Assembly (NCBI GenBank): GCA_025352665.1
Contig: JANXSM010000090.1
Location: 1-64,000 of the forward strand
Length of the DNA stretch: 64,000 nt
DNA from: Rhodospirillales bacterium
Lineage (GTDB): Bacteria; Pseudomonadota; Alphaproteobacteria; Acetobacterales; Acetobacteraceae
Reading direction: 5' to 3'
Positions 25,008-33,425 of the stretch are shown here, one piece after another (positions within the stretch are counted from its first letter, which is position 1; each line of letters starts with the position of its first letter). The notes beneath the pieces were generated by a model. That model saw only the letters and a list, made by a program, of their open reading frames with translations, searched no databases and was not told the DNA's origin. A program made the position numbers and the translations under genes.

Positions 25008-25418
25008 GTGGTCGAGAACATTGCCCCGCGCGAGGTCTGGAACGCGTTGCGCGCAGACCCCGAAGCCCAGATGGTAGACGTCCGCACCGATGCAGAATGG
25101 AATTTCGTGGGCCTGCCGGACCTGTCAACCGCCGGCAAAACCCCGGCATTGATCCCGTGGCAGATCTTCCCGACCATGCAGGTGAACACCCAGTTCACCG
25201 AACAGCTCCGCCAGGCCGGCTTCACACCAGAGAGCAAGATCTACTTCCTGTGCCGCAGCGGTGTGCGCAGCATGGCCGCGGCCCAGGCGGCCATCCAGGC
25301 CGGCTTTCCGCATTCCTACAACATTGCTGACGGGTTCGAAGGCCCGCCGGACAGCGCCGGCCACCGCGGCCTCACCGCCGGGTGGAAGGCCGCGGCTCTG
25401 CCCTGGCGCCAGCGCTGA
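25008..25418 (+). CDS. Rhodanese-like domain protein
   Basis: A 136-residue single-domain sulfurtransferase. The GTG start has AAGGAG 7 nt upstream. The N-terminal half shows VWNALRADPEAQMVDVRTDA and EWNFVGLPDL. The active-site loop is FLCRSGVRSMAAA, with the catalytic cysteine of a persulfide-forming rhodanese. It presumably moves sulfane sulfur to cyanide or protein acceptors; the real acceptor is unknown. It is divergent from cysteine synthase, sharing about 100 bp of promoter DNA. Confidence 0.92.
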   Translation: MVENIAPREVWNALRADPEAQMVDVRTDAEWNFVGLPDLSTAGKTPALIPWQIFPTMQVNTQFTEQLRQAGFTPESKIYFLCRSGVRSMAAAQAAIQAGFPHSYNIADGFEGPPDSAGHRGLTAGWKAAALPWRQR

Positions 25419-25422
25419 TCAC

Positions 25423-26283
25423 CTACTGATCATACTGCACCTGCAGCACCGCAACCCAGGGGTAGCGCGTGTCGTAGGGCACGCCGGTCGGCCCACCGAT
25501 GCGTCCATCGGCATCTATCGGGATGTGCTTCATGGTCACGCTGTCATCGACATTTCCGCCGATGACGGCGAGTCCCCGCGGCGTCGTGCCGGTCACGAGA
25601 TCGCAGTGGCTGGCATAGGAGCCCGATGGCAGATCGCGGAACTGTAGATTCTGCGCACCGCGGCGCCCGTAGCAGATGAGATCGCCTGGCTGCGGTGCAT
25701 AGGCCTCGATCGGCCGCGCGATCACGTCCCACCCTTCAGCGGTGCCGCGTGCCATCTTGGCCGCGACATTGATGTAGGTGGCGTGCGACGGGGCGTAGGG
25801 GAACTTCAGCCCAGCGCCCGCGATCCGCATCACATAGCTGATGAACGCGGCGGACCAAGCGTAGTCCTCGTCGCTGGCGGCGTCGAACACGTTGCCGAAT
25901 TCGGCATGCTTGCCGGTCCAGCTGCTGGTCCGGCTGTCGGCGTTCTGGCCGATCCACCAATATTCGCCGACTCGCTGCCACAGGCCCGGCTGGCGCTCGG
26001 GTTTCGCATCGCCTTGATACAGGCCCTGCGCGGTCGGCGGATCGTCGTTCACCGGGCTTCCCCAAAGCCGCCATTCGCGCAACGTGATCGCCACCGTGTC
26101 GATGCGCGAGAACGGCTCGAACGGCTTGATGGCGAAATCGGGCACATGCACCGCCTCCTGGCGCAGCTCTCTGGGCGTAAGCGCGGGGGGCGAGGTGTCT
26201 GGCCGCGGCGAGGTGCCTCCGCCGCATCCGGCGAGCAGGAGGGCGGTGGCCAGCAGCGGCCAGGCCGGCAGGGACGCGCGCAT
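25423..26283 (-). CDS. DUF2272 domain-containing lipoprotein
   Basis: A 286-residue protein with a lipobox signal (LLATALLLAGCGGG). The body matches DUF2272: GQNADSRTSSWTGKHAEFG, EDYAWSAAFISYVMRIAG, APSHATYINVAAKMARG, PGDLICYGRRG and SYASHCDLVTG. The Cys/His arrangement in ICYGRRG and SHCDLV recalls NlpC/P60 and CHAP peptidases, so a role in peptidoglycan processing is possible but not shown. It starts within 1 nt of the stop of the DUF815-type ATPase upstream (TGATG), so the two are cotranscribed. Confidence 0.83.
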   Translation of the reverse strand: MRASLPAWPLLATALLLAGCGGGTSPRPDTSPPALTPRELRQEAVHVPDFAIKPFEPFSRIDTVAITLREWRLWGSPVNDDPPTAQGLYQGDAKPERQPGLWQRVGEYWWIGQNADSRTSSWTGKHAEFGNVFDAASDEDYAWSAAFISYVMRIAGAGLKFPYAPSHATYINVAAKMARGTAEGWDVIARPIEAYAPQPGDLICYGRRGAQNLQFRDLPSGSYASHCDLVTGTTPRGLAVIGGNVDDSVTMKHIPIDADGRIGGPTGVPYDTRYPWVAVLQVQYDQ

Positions 26284-27119
26284 CAGGCGAGCCGACCGGC
26301 GAGATCCTGAACAAATTGCCAGGCGACCCGCCCGGATCGTCCCCCGCGGATGACCGACCAGGTGTTGGCTTGCCGGCGCAGCTCCTCGGGCGTGACCGCG
26401 AGTTTTAGCGCAGCCGCATAGCCTGCCACCATTTCAAAATAAGCCTCCTGATCGGCTGAGTGAAATCCCACCCACAGGCCAAAACGATCGGACAGCGAGA
26501 CCTTCTCCTCGGTCGCCTCCGACGGGTTGATGGCACTCGCGCGCTCGTTCTCGATCATGTCGCGCGGCATCAGATGGCGGCGGTTGGAGGTGGCATAGAA
26601 CAGCACCGTCTCCGGCCGCCCCTCGATCCCACCATCGAGCACGGATTTGAGCGCCTTATAGTCGGCGTCCTCCCGTTCGAAGCTGAGATCGTCGCAGAAC
26701 ACCAGGCAGCGGCGGGTCTCACCGCGCAGGATGCGCAGGAGCTCCGGCAATGTCGCAATGTCCTCGCGGGCAATTTCGATCAGCGCCAAGCTGCCCGGTC
26801 GATCGGCAAGTGCCGCGGCGTGTGCGGCCTTGACCAGCGAGCTTTTGCCCATCCCGCGCGCGCCCCATAACATGGCGTTGTTGGCGGTGCCGCCGCGGGC
26901 GAACTGCAAGGTGTTGGCCAGGATCAGGCGCTTTTGACGTTCCACGCCGACCAGCAGTGCAAGATCCACCCGCGCCACTTGGCGCACCGGCGACAGCCGG
27001 GCAGGGGAGGGGTGCCAGACGAACGCATCCGCCGCCTGCAGATCGACCGGCACCGGGGCCGTCGGGGCGAGGCGTTCCAGCGCCTCGACCAGGCGTTGCA
27101 GAAGCTGCGGATCCATCAT
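26283..27119 (-). CDS. DUF815 family P-loop ATPase
   Basis: A 278-residue AAA-type ATP-binding protein. I take the start at MMDPQLLQRLVEALERLA (27119, or the next ATG at 27116); the open frame upstream crosses the yajC start and has no support. Walker A is LWGARGMGKSSLVKA, Walker B is RCLVFCDDLSFE, and arginine-rich sensor regions follow (YATSNRRHLMPRDM). The FDQSFLRIVRRY-type ending is replaced here by TWSVIRGGRSGRVAWQFVQD. DUF815 proteins are widespread in alphaproteobacteria with unknown function. Divergent from yajC. Confidence 0.85.
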   Translation of the reverse strand: MMDPQLLQRLVEALERLAPTAPVPVDLQAADAFVWHPSPARLSPVRQVARVDLALLVGVERQKRLILANTLQFARGGTANNAMLWGARGMGKSSLVKAAHAAALADRPGSLALIEIAREDIATLPELLRILRGETRRCLVFCDDLSFEREDADYKALKSVLDGGIEGRPETVLFYATSNRRHLMPRDMIENERASAINPSEATEEKVSLSDRFGLWVGFHSADQEAYFEMVAGYAAALKLAVTPEELRRQANTWSVIRGGRSGRVAWQFVQDLAGRLA

Positions 27120-27230
27120 GTGGTTTGAACCTAACTTTATCGGAGGGCTGGCATCCCGGACGTCACGGCTTGACGCCCATGCGGCGGAAACTATGGTCCC
27201 GCCTCGCATACCGCAATCCGGAACCCGTTC

Positions 27231-27581
27231 ATGTTCATTTCTCCCGCCTACGCACAAGATGTCGCTGGGATTATGTCAAGTGCCACCCAGTTCGCGCCCT
27301 TGGTGCTCATCTTCGGCGTGTTCTACTTCCTGCTGATCCGCCCACAGCAGCAGAAGCAGAAGCAGATGAAGGCGATGCTCGCCAATCTCAAGCGCAACGA
27401 CCGCGTTGTGACCGGCGGCGGCATCCTCGGCACCGTCAGCCGTCCGCCGGTGGCCGATAGCCGGGAGATCGAGATCGAGATCGCGCCCGGCACCAAGATC
27501 ATCGTGCTGCGCGAGACCATCGCCTCCGTCATCCAGCCGGTGGTGGCGAACGACACCAAGGCCAAGGACATCGCCAGGTAG
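27231..27581 (+). CDS. yajC: Preprotein translocase subunit YajC
   Basis: A 116-residue single-span membrane protein associated with SecDF and the Sec translocon. The N-terminal FISPAYAQ motif is the alphaproteobacterial YajC hallmark. One membrane segment (FAPLVLIFGVFYFLLIRP) is followed by the basic QQQKQKQMKAMLANLKRNDR and the conserved VVTGGGILGTVS. Length is standard. In many relatives secD and secF follow directly; here the next gene is a methyltransferase, so secDF lie elsewhere or are absent from this window. Confidence 0.95.
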   Translation: MFISPAYAQDVAGIMSSATQFAPLVLIFGVFYFLLIRPQQQKQKQMKAMLANLKRNDRVVTGGGILGTVSRPPVADSREIEIEIAPGTKIIVLRETIASVIQPVVANDTKAKDIAR

Positions 27582-27672
27582 CAGCAATCGACGCCGCGCC
27601 GGCAAGGTTTGGTTAAGTCTTTGCTGCTATCCGGCCTGATGGGGTGTTTCCCCGCAGGCGGGATGGAGTGAG

Positions 27673-28665
27673 ATGGCAACCAGACTGCACCTGCACCTGC
27701 ACCTGCAACCGCGTCTGGCGCTGGGTTCAGGACTGGCGCTGGGCGGCGTGGGGCTCAGCAGGCTCGGCGAGTGGCTACGTTGCTATGGCGACAATCTGCG
27801 CCTCCGTGCCGCAGCCGAGAACGCCGGGCGACGGGATCGCGCCTCCGCCGGCAAAATCGCCCGCGCGCCTGGTGGCAAGGCGGCCGGCGTCGCTGGGTCT
27901 GCGGAGCAATCCGGCCCGCTTCCCACGCTGGACCCGACACTGCTCGCCAGCTGGTTGTGGGGCGAAGGCAATGTGATGCCAGGTACGGCGGCCGAAATCC
28001 AGGAACTGGTCCGCCCGTTCAACCTCAAGTCAGGTGGCAGGCTGCTGCACCTGGGTGCCGGCCTCGGCGGCGGGTGCGAGGCGATCGCCACCGCGAACAA
28101 ATGCAAGGTCTCCGGCTATGAGCGCGACCCGGCGCTGGTGACGCAGGGCACCGCCTACTTGGCCCCGTCGAAACGGGTCACCATCAGTGCGATCGGTCCG
28201 AACGACCCGCGGCCGTCGGGTCCGCGGTGGGACCATTGCCTCAGCCGCTTCGCGTTTCACGCAGCCCCTGACCGCCGCAAGCTGCTCACCAATTGCCGCA
28301 GCGCCATGCTTCCCGGCGGCCATATCGCCCTGGTCGACTATGTCGCACCCGGCCCCTCCAAGGCGCTGTCGGACTGGTCGGCGCGGCTGTCCGTGAAGGC
28401 CGACCCATGGACGGCTGACCGGTGGCGCCGCGCCTTCGCAGCGGCAGGGTTCGACCTGCGCATCGAGGAGGATATCGGCGCCCGCCATCGCGCCAATATC
28501 CTGGTCGGCTGGCACGGGCTACTGACAGGCCCAAGGCTGAAGGGTATTCCGCGTCGTCAGCTTGCCCCCATGGTGAACGCCGCGGAACGCTGGATCGGCG
28601 AGGCGATGCTGGTCGAGACCGGAGCACTCCAGGTGATACGGTTCTACGCCATCCTGCCGAGTTGA
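27673..28665 (+). CDS. SAM-dependent methyltransferase-like protein
   Basis: A 330-residue protein. The N-terminus has an odd alternating His-Leu stretch (LHLHLHLQP) and is variable. From about residue 115 a class I methyltransferase fold is visible: GGRLLHLGAGLGGGCEAIAT is the SAM-binding motif I with GAGLGG replacing the usual GxGxG, followed by VSGYERDPALV (motif II acidic residue) and LPGGHIALVDYVAPG (post-motif). The C-terminal half is unassigned. The substrate is unknown. It lies about 90 bp after yajC and may have its own promoter. Confidence 0.72.
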   Translation: MATRLHLHLHLQPRLALGSGLALGGVGLSRLGEWLRCYGDNLRLRAAAENAGRRDRASAGKIARAPGGKAAGVAGSAEQSGPLPTLDPTLLASWLWGEGNVMPGTAAEIQELVRPFNLKSGGRLLHLGAGLGGGCEAIATANKCKVSGYERDPALVTQGTAYLAPSKRVTISAIGPNDPRPSGPRWDHCLSRFAFHAAPDRRKLLTNCRSAMLPGGHIALVDYVAPGPSKALSDWSARLSVKADPWTADRWRRAFAAAGFDLRIEEDIGARHRANILVGWHGLLTGPRLKGIPRRQLAPMVNAAERWIGEAMLVETGALQVIRFYAILPS

Positions 28666-29052
28666 GCTCGACCCATCATTCATGCCTCAAAGACGGTCCG
28701 GCATGAAACACTCTCGGATTGGCGCAGAAATTCACGATACCGTGACAAAATAAACTAGCAAAAACCTGTCCGTCACGCGGGTCCAAAAAATCGCCGCCCA
28801 TCGCCGTCCCGGGCGGGGTCACAACCGAACACAACTCCGTCGTCGGATCACCCTGGCCGCAAAACCCTCGACGGTGTCCGTAGGCGCCGCGAGGGACAGC
28901 GGGGATCGCCATCGCCAGACGCAGCATGCACGACCATTTCGACTGGTGCCGCCGGCACCGCCGGCTTGATCACCGCCGCATGAAAACGAGATAGCCCGCC
29001 AACGCAATTGCGTATTGATACGGGCTCACGCCGAGCGCGCTCGGGGCAAGCT
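28666..29052. other. Intergenic region, no gene recognised
   Basis: About 390 bp between convergent genes. Short frames exist on both strands (for example 28676-28927 minus), but none has convincing composition, a start site or a recognisable motif. I see no repeat shared with the other intergenic regions. A short GC-rich inverted pattern (GCCGGCACCGCCGGC near 28951) is probably chance or a weak terminator. Confidence 0.45.
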
Positions 29053-30120
29053 CTACTGCGGCTCCAGCCGCAGGCCGCTCTCGGCATCGAAGACATGAAT
29101 GTGGGTGGGCGGAATGGCCACGCGAAGGCTGGTGTCCGACACGCCCGCCGCCGGCAGCTTGATGGTCATCATCTGGCCGCCCTCGAGTTTGCCGATCACC
29201 ACCGTCTCCGACCCCAGTGGCTCAACCAAATCCACCGGCAACACGAAGCCATCGTCGTCGAGATTAAGATGCTCGGGGCGGATGCCGATGACCAGTCGGC
29301 GACCTTCAGCACCGGGGCGGCGGCCGTCGACGAAGTGCAGCGTCTGGCCGATGGTGAGGCGGGCGGCAGCGCCGTCGGCGACCAGGGTTGCCGGCAGCAG
29401 GTTCATGGCGGGGGCCCCGATGAAACCGGCCACGTAGATATTGGCCGGGCGGTTGAACACCTCCATCGGCGTTGCCAGTTGAACCGGCCGACCCTGGTGC
29501 AGCACCAGCAGCCGGTCGCCCAAGGTCATCGCCTCGACCTGATCATGGGTGACATACAGACTGGTCACGGCCATGCGCCGCTGCAGCCGCCGAATTTCCG
29601 CACGCATGGTCACGCGTAGCGTGGCATCGAGATTGGAGAGCGGTTCGTCGAACAGGAACAACTTGGGATTGCGCACGATGGCACGGCCCATGGCAACGCG
29701 CTGGCGCTGCCCACCGGAAAGCTGACGCGGTTTGCGTTCGAGCAGATGCGATAGTTCAAGCAGGGCTGCCGCCTCGGCCACCCGTTTGCCGATTTCGGCC
29801 TTGGCCATGTTACGAATGCGCAGCCCATAGGCCATGTTGTCGAACACGCTCATATGCGGATACAGGGCGTAGTTCTGAAACACCATGGCGATGTCCCGAT
29901 CGGCCGGATCGCGGGCGGCAACATCGACGCCATCAAGCACGATCCGCCCGCCGCTGGGCTCCTCCAGCCCCGCCACCAGGCGCAGCAACGTCGATTTTCC
30001 GCAGCCGGAGGCGCCAACGATGACCAGCATCTCACCGGATACGAGAGCGAGATCGACGCCGTGCAGCACAGACGTCTTGCCGAAGCTTTTGCGCAGATCG
30101 TCGAGCACCAGGGTCGCCAT
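29053..30120 (-). CDS. ugpC: Glycerol-3-phosphate ABC transporter ATPase UgpC
   Basis: A 355-residue MalK-type ATPase. Walker A is GASGCGKSTLLRL, the signature is LSGGQRQRVAMGRAI, Walker B is LFLFDEPLSNLD, and the switch region is YVTHDQVEAMTLGD. The C-terminal OB-type regulatory domain covers about residues 240-355 (VIGIRPEHLNLDDDGF, VDLVEPLGSETVVIGKLEGG). It energises import of sn-glycerol-3-phosphate or glycerophosphodiesters in the ugp system. Last gene of the ugpB-ugpA-ugpE-ugpC order on this strand, sharing one nucleotide with the ugpE stop. Confidence 0.94.
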   Translation of the reverse strand: MATLVLDDLRKSFGKTSVLHGVDLALVSGEMLVIVGASGCGKSTLLRLVAGLEEPSGGRIVLDGVDVAARDPADRDIAMVFQNYALYPHMSVFDNMAYGLRIRNMAKAEIGKRVAEAAALLELSHLLERKPRQLSGGQRQRVAMGRAIVRNPKLFLFDEPLSNLDATLRVTMRAEIRRLQRRMAVTSLYVTHDQVEAMTLGDRLLVLHQGRPVQLATPMEVFNRPANIYVAGFIGAPAMNLLPATLVADGAAARLTIGQTLHFVDGRRPGAEGRRLVIGIRPEHLNLDDDGFVLPVDLVEPLGSETVVIGKLEGGQMMTIKLPAAGVSDTSLRVAIPPTHIHVFDAESGLRLEPQ

Positions 30121-30947
30121 TATTTCTCACCATCGGTCAGGCCGCGCACGAACCAGCGCTGCATCAGGATCACCACCGCCACCGGCGGCAGCAGGGCGAG
30201 CACGGCGGTCGCCATCACGCGGTTCCATTCGGTCTGCGTTTCGGTGCCGATCATCTTGACGATGCCGATCACGATCGTGTCGAGCTGCGGCGTGGTGGCA
30301 ACCAGCAGCGGCCACAGATACTGGTTCCAGCCATAGACGAACAGGATGACGAACAGGGCGGCAAGGTTGGAGGAGGACACCGGGATCAGGATGTCCTTGA
30401 AGAACCGCCACGGCCCGGCGCCGTCCATGCGCGCGGCCTCCACCAGTTCGTCGGGGATGACCAGGAAGGTCTGGCGGAACAGCAGCGTGGCCGTGGCGCT
30501 TGCGATCAGTGGAATGGTGAGGCCAGGGAACGTGTTGATCAGGCCAAGATCGGACATCACCGAATAGGTGGGCACGATGCGCACCTCGACCGGCAGCATG
30601 AGGGTGATGAAGATCGTCCAGAACGCCGCCATGCGGAACGGGAAGCGGAAGAAGGTGACGGCGTAGGCCGACAGGATCGAGATCACAATCTTGCCGATGG
30701 CGATGGTCAGCGCCATGGCGCCGGAGACGAGCAGCATGCGCCACACCGGCCCCGCGCCGGGCGAGCCCTGGCTGAGGATGTCGGCATAGACATGCAATCC
30801 TGAGAGGCGCGGGATGAGCGAGAGTTCACCACGCGAAATCGCGGCCGAATCCTGCGTCGAACCGGCCAGCACCAGCCACAACGGCAGGATGAACAGGGCC
30901 ACGCCGAGCAGCAGCACGACATGCGCCGGCCAGTCGATGCGCCGCAT
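30120..30947 (-). CDS. ugpE: Glycerol-3-phosphate ABC transporter permease UgpE
   Basis: A 275-residue MalG-type permease with six predicted membrane segments. The pre-core region AISRGELSLIPRLSGLHVY and the EAA loop VEAARMDGAGPWRFFKDILIPV (near residues 185-205) are typical. VEVRIVPTYSVMSDLGLINT matches UgpE. It pairs with UgpA in the inner membrane. Starts and stops overlap by one nucleotide with both neighbours, so ugpA, ugpE and ugpC are translationally coupled. Confidence 0.93.
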   Translation of the reverse strand: MRRIDWPAHVVLLLGVALFILPLWLVLAGSTQDSAAISRGELSLIPRLSGLHVYADILSQGSPGAGPVWRMLLVSGAMALTIAIGKIVISILSAYAVTFFRFPFRMAAFWTIFITLMLPVEVRIVPTYSVMSDLGLINTFPGLTIPLIASATATLLFRQTFLVIPDELVEAARMDGAGPWRFFKDILIPVSSSNLAALFVILFVYGWNQYLWPLLVATTPQLDTIVIGIVKMIGTETQTEWNRVMATAVLALLPPVAVVILMQRWFVRGLTDGEK

Positions 30948-31828
30948 CAGCTATCGGTCCGTCTCGACAGGAAGCGGAACTGCACCGCCGTCAGCACGAT
31001 CACACCGAGCATCAGCACCACCGATTGGGCCGAGGAGCCGCCGACGTCGAGATTGATCAGGCCGTCACGGAACACCTTCACGACCAGCGTCTCGGTGGCT
31101 TTGCCCGGGCCGCCCTGGGTGAGTGCTTGGATGGTGCCGAACGTGTCGAAGGCGGCATAGACGAGGTTGACCACGATGAGAAAGAACACCGTGGGCATCA
31201 GCAACGGCAGCACCATGGTGCGGAAGCGGAACCAGCCCTTGGCGCCATCCATTCGCGCGGCCTCGATGACGGCGCGGGGGATCGACTGCAGGCCAGCGAG
31301 GAAAAAGATGAAATTATAGCTGACCTGCTTCCACGCGCTAGCGCCGATCACGACCGACATCGCCTGCAGACCGTTCAGCTTGTAGTCCCACGGCACGCCA
31401 TGGCGGTTGAGCCAGCGACCGATCAGCCCGATCTGCGGGTGCAGCAGCAGGATCCACAGCACCGCGGCGACGGCAGGGGCCACGGCGTAGGGCCAGATCA
31501 ACATGATGCGGTACCATCCGCGCCCACGGATCTCGCGGTCGGCACACACGGCCAGTAGGAGCGCCACGCCCATCGACAGCACCGAGACCGCGACGCAGAA
31601 CACCAGCGTGCGACCGATGCTGTCGCGGTACAGCGGGTCGGTAAACAGGTCGTAAAAATTCTCCGTGCCGACGAAGGTAGTGCGGATGCCGAAGGGGTCT
31701 GCCCGCGTCATGCTCGACCAGATCGCCTGTCCGGCTGGCCACAGGAAGAACACAAAGGTCAGCAGTAGCTGCGGCAGCACCAGAAGGATCGGGAAGGCCC
31801 GTCCCGGAAAGATTGTGCGGCGTTCCAT
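30947..31828 (-). CDS. ugpA: Glycerol-3-phosphate ABC transporter permease UgpA
   Basis: A 293-residue MalF-type permease. The N-terminal LVLPQLLLTFVFFLWPAGQA and SMTRADPFG segments are typical of UgpA; the EAA loop is around IEAARMDGAKGWFRFRTMVL (near residue 210) and the FDTFGTIQALTQGGPGKATE stretch near the C-terminus is strongly conserved. It follows ugpB, separated by a strong hairpin at 31836-31859 that could lower expression of the membrane genes relative to the binding protein. Confidence 0.94.
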   Translation of the reverse strand: MERRTIFPGRAFPILLVLPQLLLTFVFFLWPAGQAIWSSMTRADPFGIRTTFVGTENFYDLFTDPLYRDSIGRTLVFCVAVSVLSMGVALLLAVCADREIRGRGWYRIMLIWPYAVAPAVAAVLWILLLHPQIGLIGRWLNRHGVPWDYKLNGLQAMSVVIGASAWKQVSYNFIFFLAGLQSIPRAVIEAARMDGAKGWFRFRTMVLPLLMPTVFFLIVVNLVYAAFDTFGTIQALTQGGPGKATETLVVKVFRDGLINLDVGGSSAQSVVLMLGVIVLTAVQFRFLSRRTDS

Positions 31829-31835
31829 GACGAAC

Positions 31836-31859
31836 GCGGGGCCTGTGACCAGGCCCCGC
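31836..31859 (-). terminator. Intra-operon hairpin between ugpB and ugpA
   Basis: GCGGGGCCTG at 31836-31845 and CAGGCCCCGC at 31850-31859 form a perfect 10-bp GC-rich stem with a 4-nt loop, exactly in the short gap between the binding-protein gene and the first permease gene. No T run follows in the direction of transcription, so it is more likely an mRNA-stabilising or partial attenuator structure than a full terminator. Such hairpins commonly keep binding protein levels above those of membrane components. Confidence 0.75.
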
Positions 31860-31865
31860 TGTTGC

Positions 31866-33242
31866 TCAGGTGCGAACTGACTTCTCGAACTCGCGCAACA
31901 CGCGGTTGCCGCGCGCGACCGCCGAGTCGAGTGCCGCCTGCGCGTTCTGCTGGCCCTGCAGCGCCTTCTCGACCTCTTCGTAGACGATGTTGCGGATCTC
32001 AGGCAGCCGGCCGAGCCGCAGGCCGCGGGAGTTCTCCGTCACCGTGCCGCGGGTGAGCGACTTGATGGCGATGTCGGCGCCCGGGTTCTTTTCGTAATAT
32101 CCCTGTTTCTGTGACAGCTCGTAGCCGCCCAGCGTCACCGGCACGTAGCCGGTGTGCTGGTGATACAATGTGTCATTTTCGGGCTGGGCGAGGAACTGCA
32201 GGAACTGCGCGACCGCCTTGTATTCCTCGGGCTTGCGGGTCGGCGTTGTCATCGTCCACAGGCTGGCGCCACCGATGATGGTGTTGTTCGGCTGTTGGAT
32301 GACCGCGGGGTCGTAGGGAAGCATGGCTGCCGCCCATTTGAACTTTGCGTTGCGTACGATGTCGGCACGCCCCGCGGAGGAGCCGAAGCCGATGGCGGTC
32401 TGGCCGGAGTAGAACACCGGGTCGGGCGTGTTGTCGCGGCCGGTGTATTTGAAGGCGCCGTCCCGGGCGAGCTCGAGCAGCATCTGCAACTGCTTCACCT
32501 GGGGCGCCGCATTGAACTTCAGCTCGGTGTCCAGCCCTTCGAACCCGTCCGCCTTGGTGGCGAAGGGCAGGTTGTGGATGGCGCTGTATTCCTCAAGCTG
32601 GATCCATGCGAACCACGAGGTCGTGGTGGCCATCAGCTCCTGGCCGCCCGACTTCGCCATGGTGGGAACCGCCCATTTTTCCTTCAGCGCACGCGCCGCG
32701 GTGGCGAACTCGGCCCAGGTGACGGGCGCCTTCTCGGGGTCGAGCCCAGCCATCTCGAAGGCGTCCTTATTGTACCACATGACGCCGGTCGACGAATTGA
32801 ACGGCATAGAGGCCATGCGGCCGTCCACCAGGCTGTAGTAGCCACGCACGGCGGGCAGATAGGTAGCGGGGTCGATCTTAAGGCCGGTGTCCTGGGCAAG
32901 CTGCCAGACCTGCTTCACTGCGGGGCCGGCTGCGAGCATCGAGCCGGTGCCGACCTCATAGATCTGCGCGATGTGCGGCGCCTGGCCGGCGCGCCAGGCG
33001 GCGATGGCCGCCGTCAGCGTCTCTGGGTAGCTGCCTTTGAAGATCGGCTCGACCTCGACACCGGACTGGCTCGCGTTGAAGTCTCGCGCAATGCGGTTGA
33101 TCTCGTCACCATTGGCGCCAGTCATTGCATGCCAGAAAACGACCTTGGTCTTGCTGGCGGCCTGCGCCCACGCGGTTGCGGGCAAGGCTGCGGGGCTGGC
33201 TGCCAGAGCGGCGGCGCCGGCGAGAAGCGTGCGACGATGCAT
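31866..33242 (-). CDS. ugpB: Glycerol-3-phosphate-binding protein UgpB
   Basis: A 458-residue periplasmic binding protein (SBP_bac_1). The ATG at 33242 has AAGGA 8 nt upstream and begins a twin-arginine-like leader (MHRRTLLAGAAALAASPAAL). The mature part shows VVFWHAMTGANGDEINRIAR, the opening typical of UgpB, then PFNSSTGVMWYNKDAFEMAG and IIGGASLWTM. The frame upstream to 33296 lacks a ribosome site. First gene of the ugp operon, divergent from the Na/Pi cotransporter gene, which ties two phosphate-acquisition routes to one 180-bp control region. Confidence 0.94.
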   Translation of the reverse strand: MHRRTLLAGAAALAASPAALPATAWAQAASKTKVVFWHAMTGANGDEINRIARDFNASQSGVEVEPIFKGSYPETLTAAIAAWRAGQAPHIAQIYEVGTGSMLAAGPAVKQVWQLAQDTGLKIDPATYLPAVRGYYSLVDGRMASMPFNSSTGVMWYNKDAFEMAGLDPEKAPVTWAEFATAARALKEKWAVPTMAKSGGQELMATTTSWFAWIQLEEYSAIHNLPFATKADGFEGLDTELKFNAAPQVKQLQMLLELARDGAFKYTGRDNTPDPVFYSGQTAIGFGSSAGRADIVRNAKFKWAAAMLPYDPAVIQQPNNTIIGGASLWTMTTPTRKPEEYKAVAQFLQFLAQPENDTLYHQHTGYVPVTLGGYELSQKQGYYEKNPGADIAIKSLTRGTVTENSRGLRLGRLPEIRNIVYEEVEKALQGQQNAQAALDSAVARGNRVLREFEKSVRT

Positions 33243-33425
33243 CGGATCGTTCCTTCTGTTTCCTGGCCAGGGTCTGGGCCCTCGCTTGGTCTCCACACCT
33301 ATCCGTTCCGGGTGCGGCCGTCGATTGTTTTGCGCGTGACGGTTTTCGGGCGGCGTTTGACCTGGACGCCCGCCCGGGAAGGGTGGCCAATAACGCCACC
33401 TCGTTAGAATGGTCGTTCTTCACCA

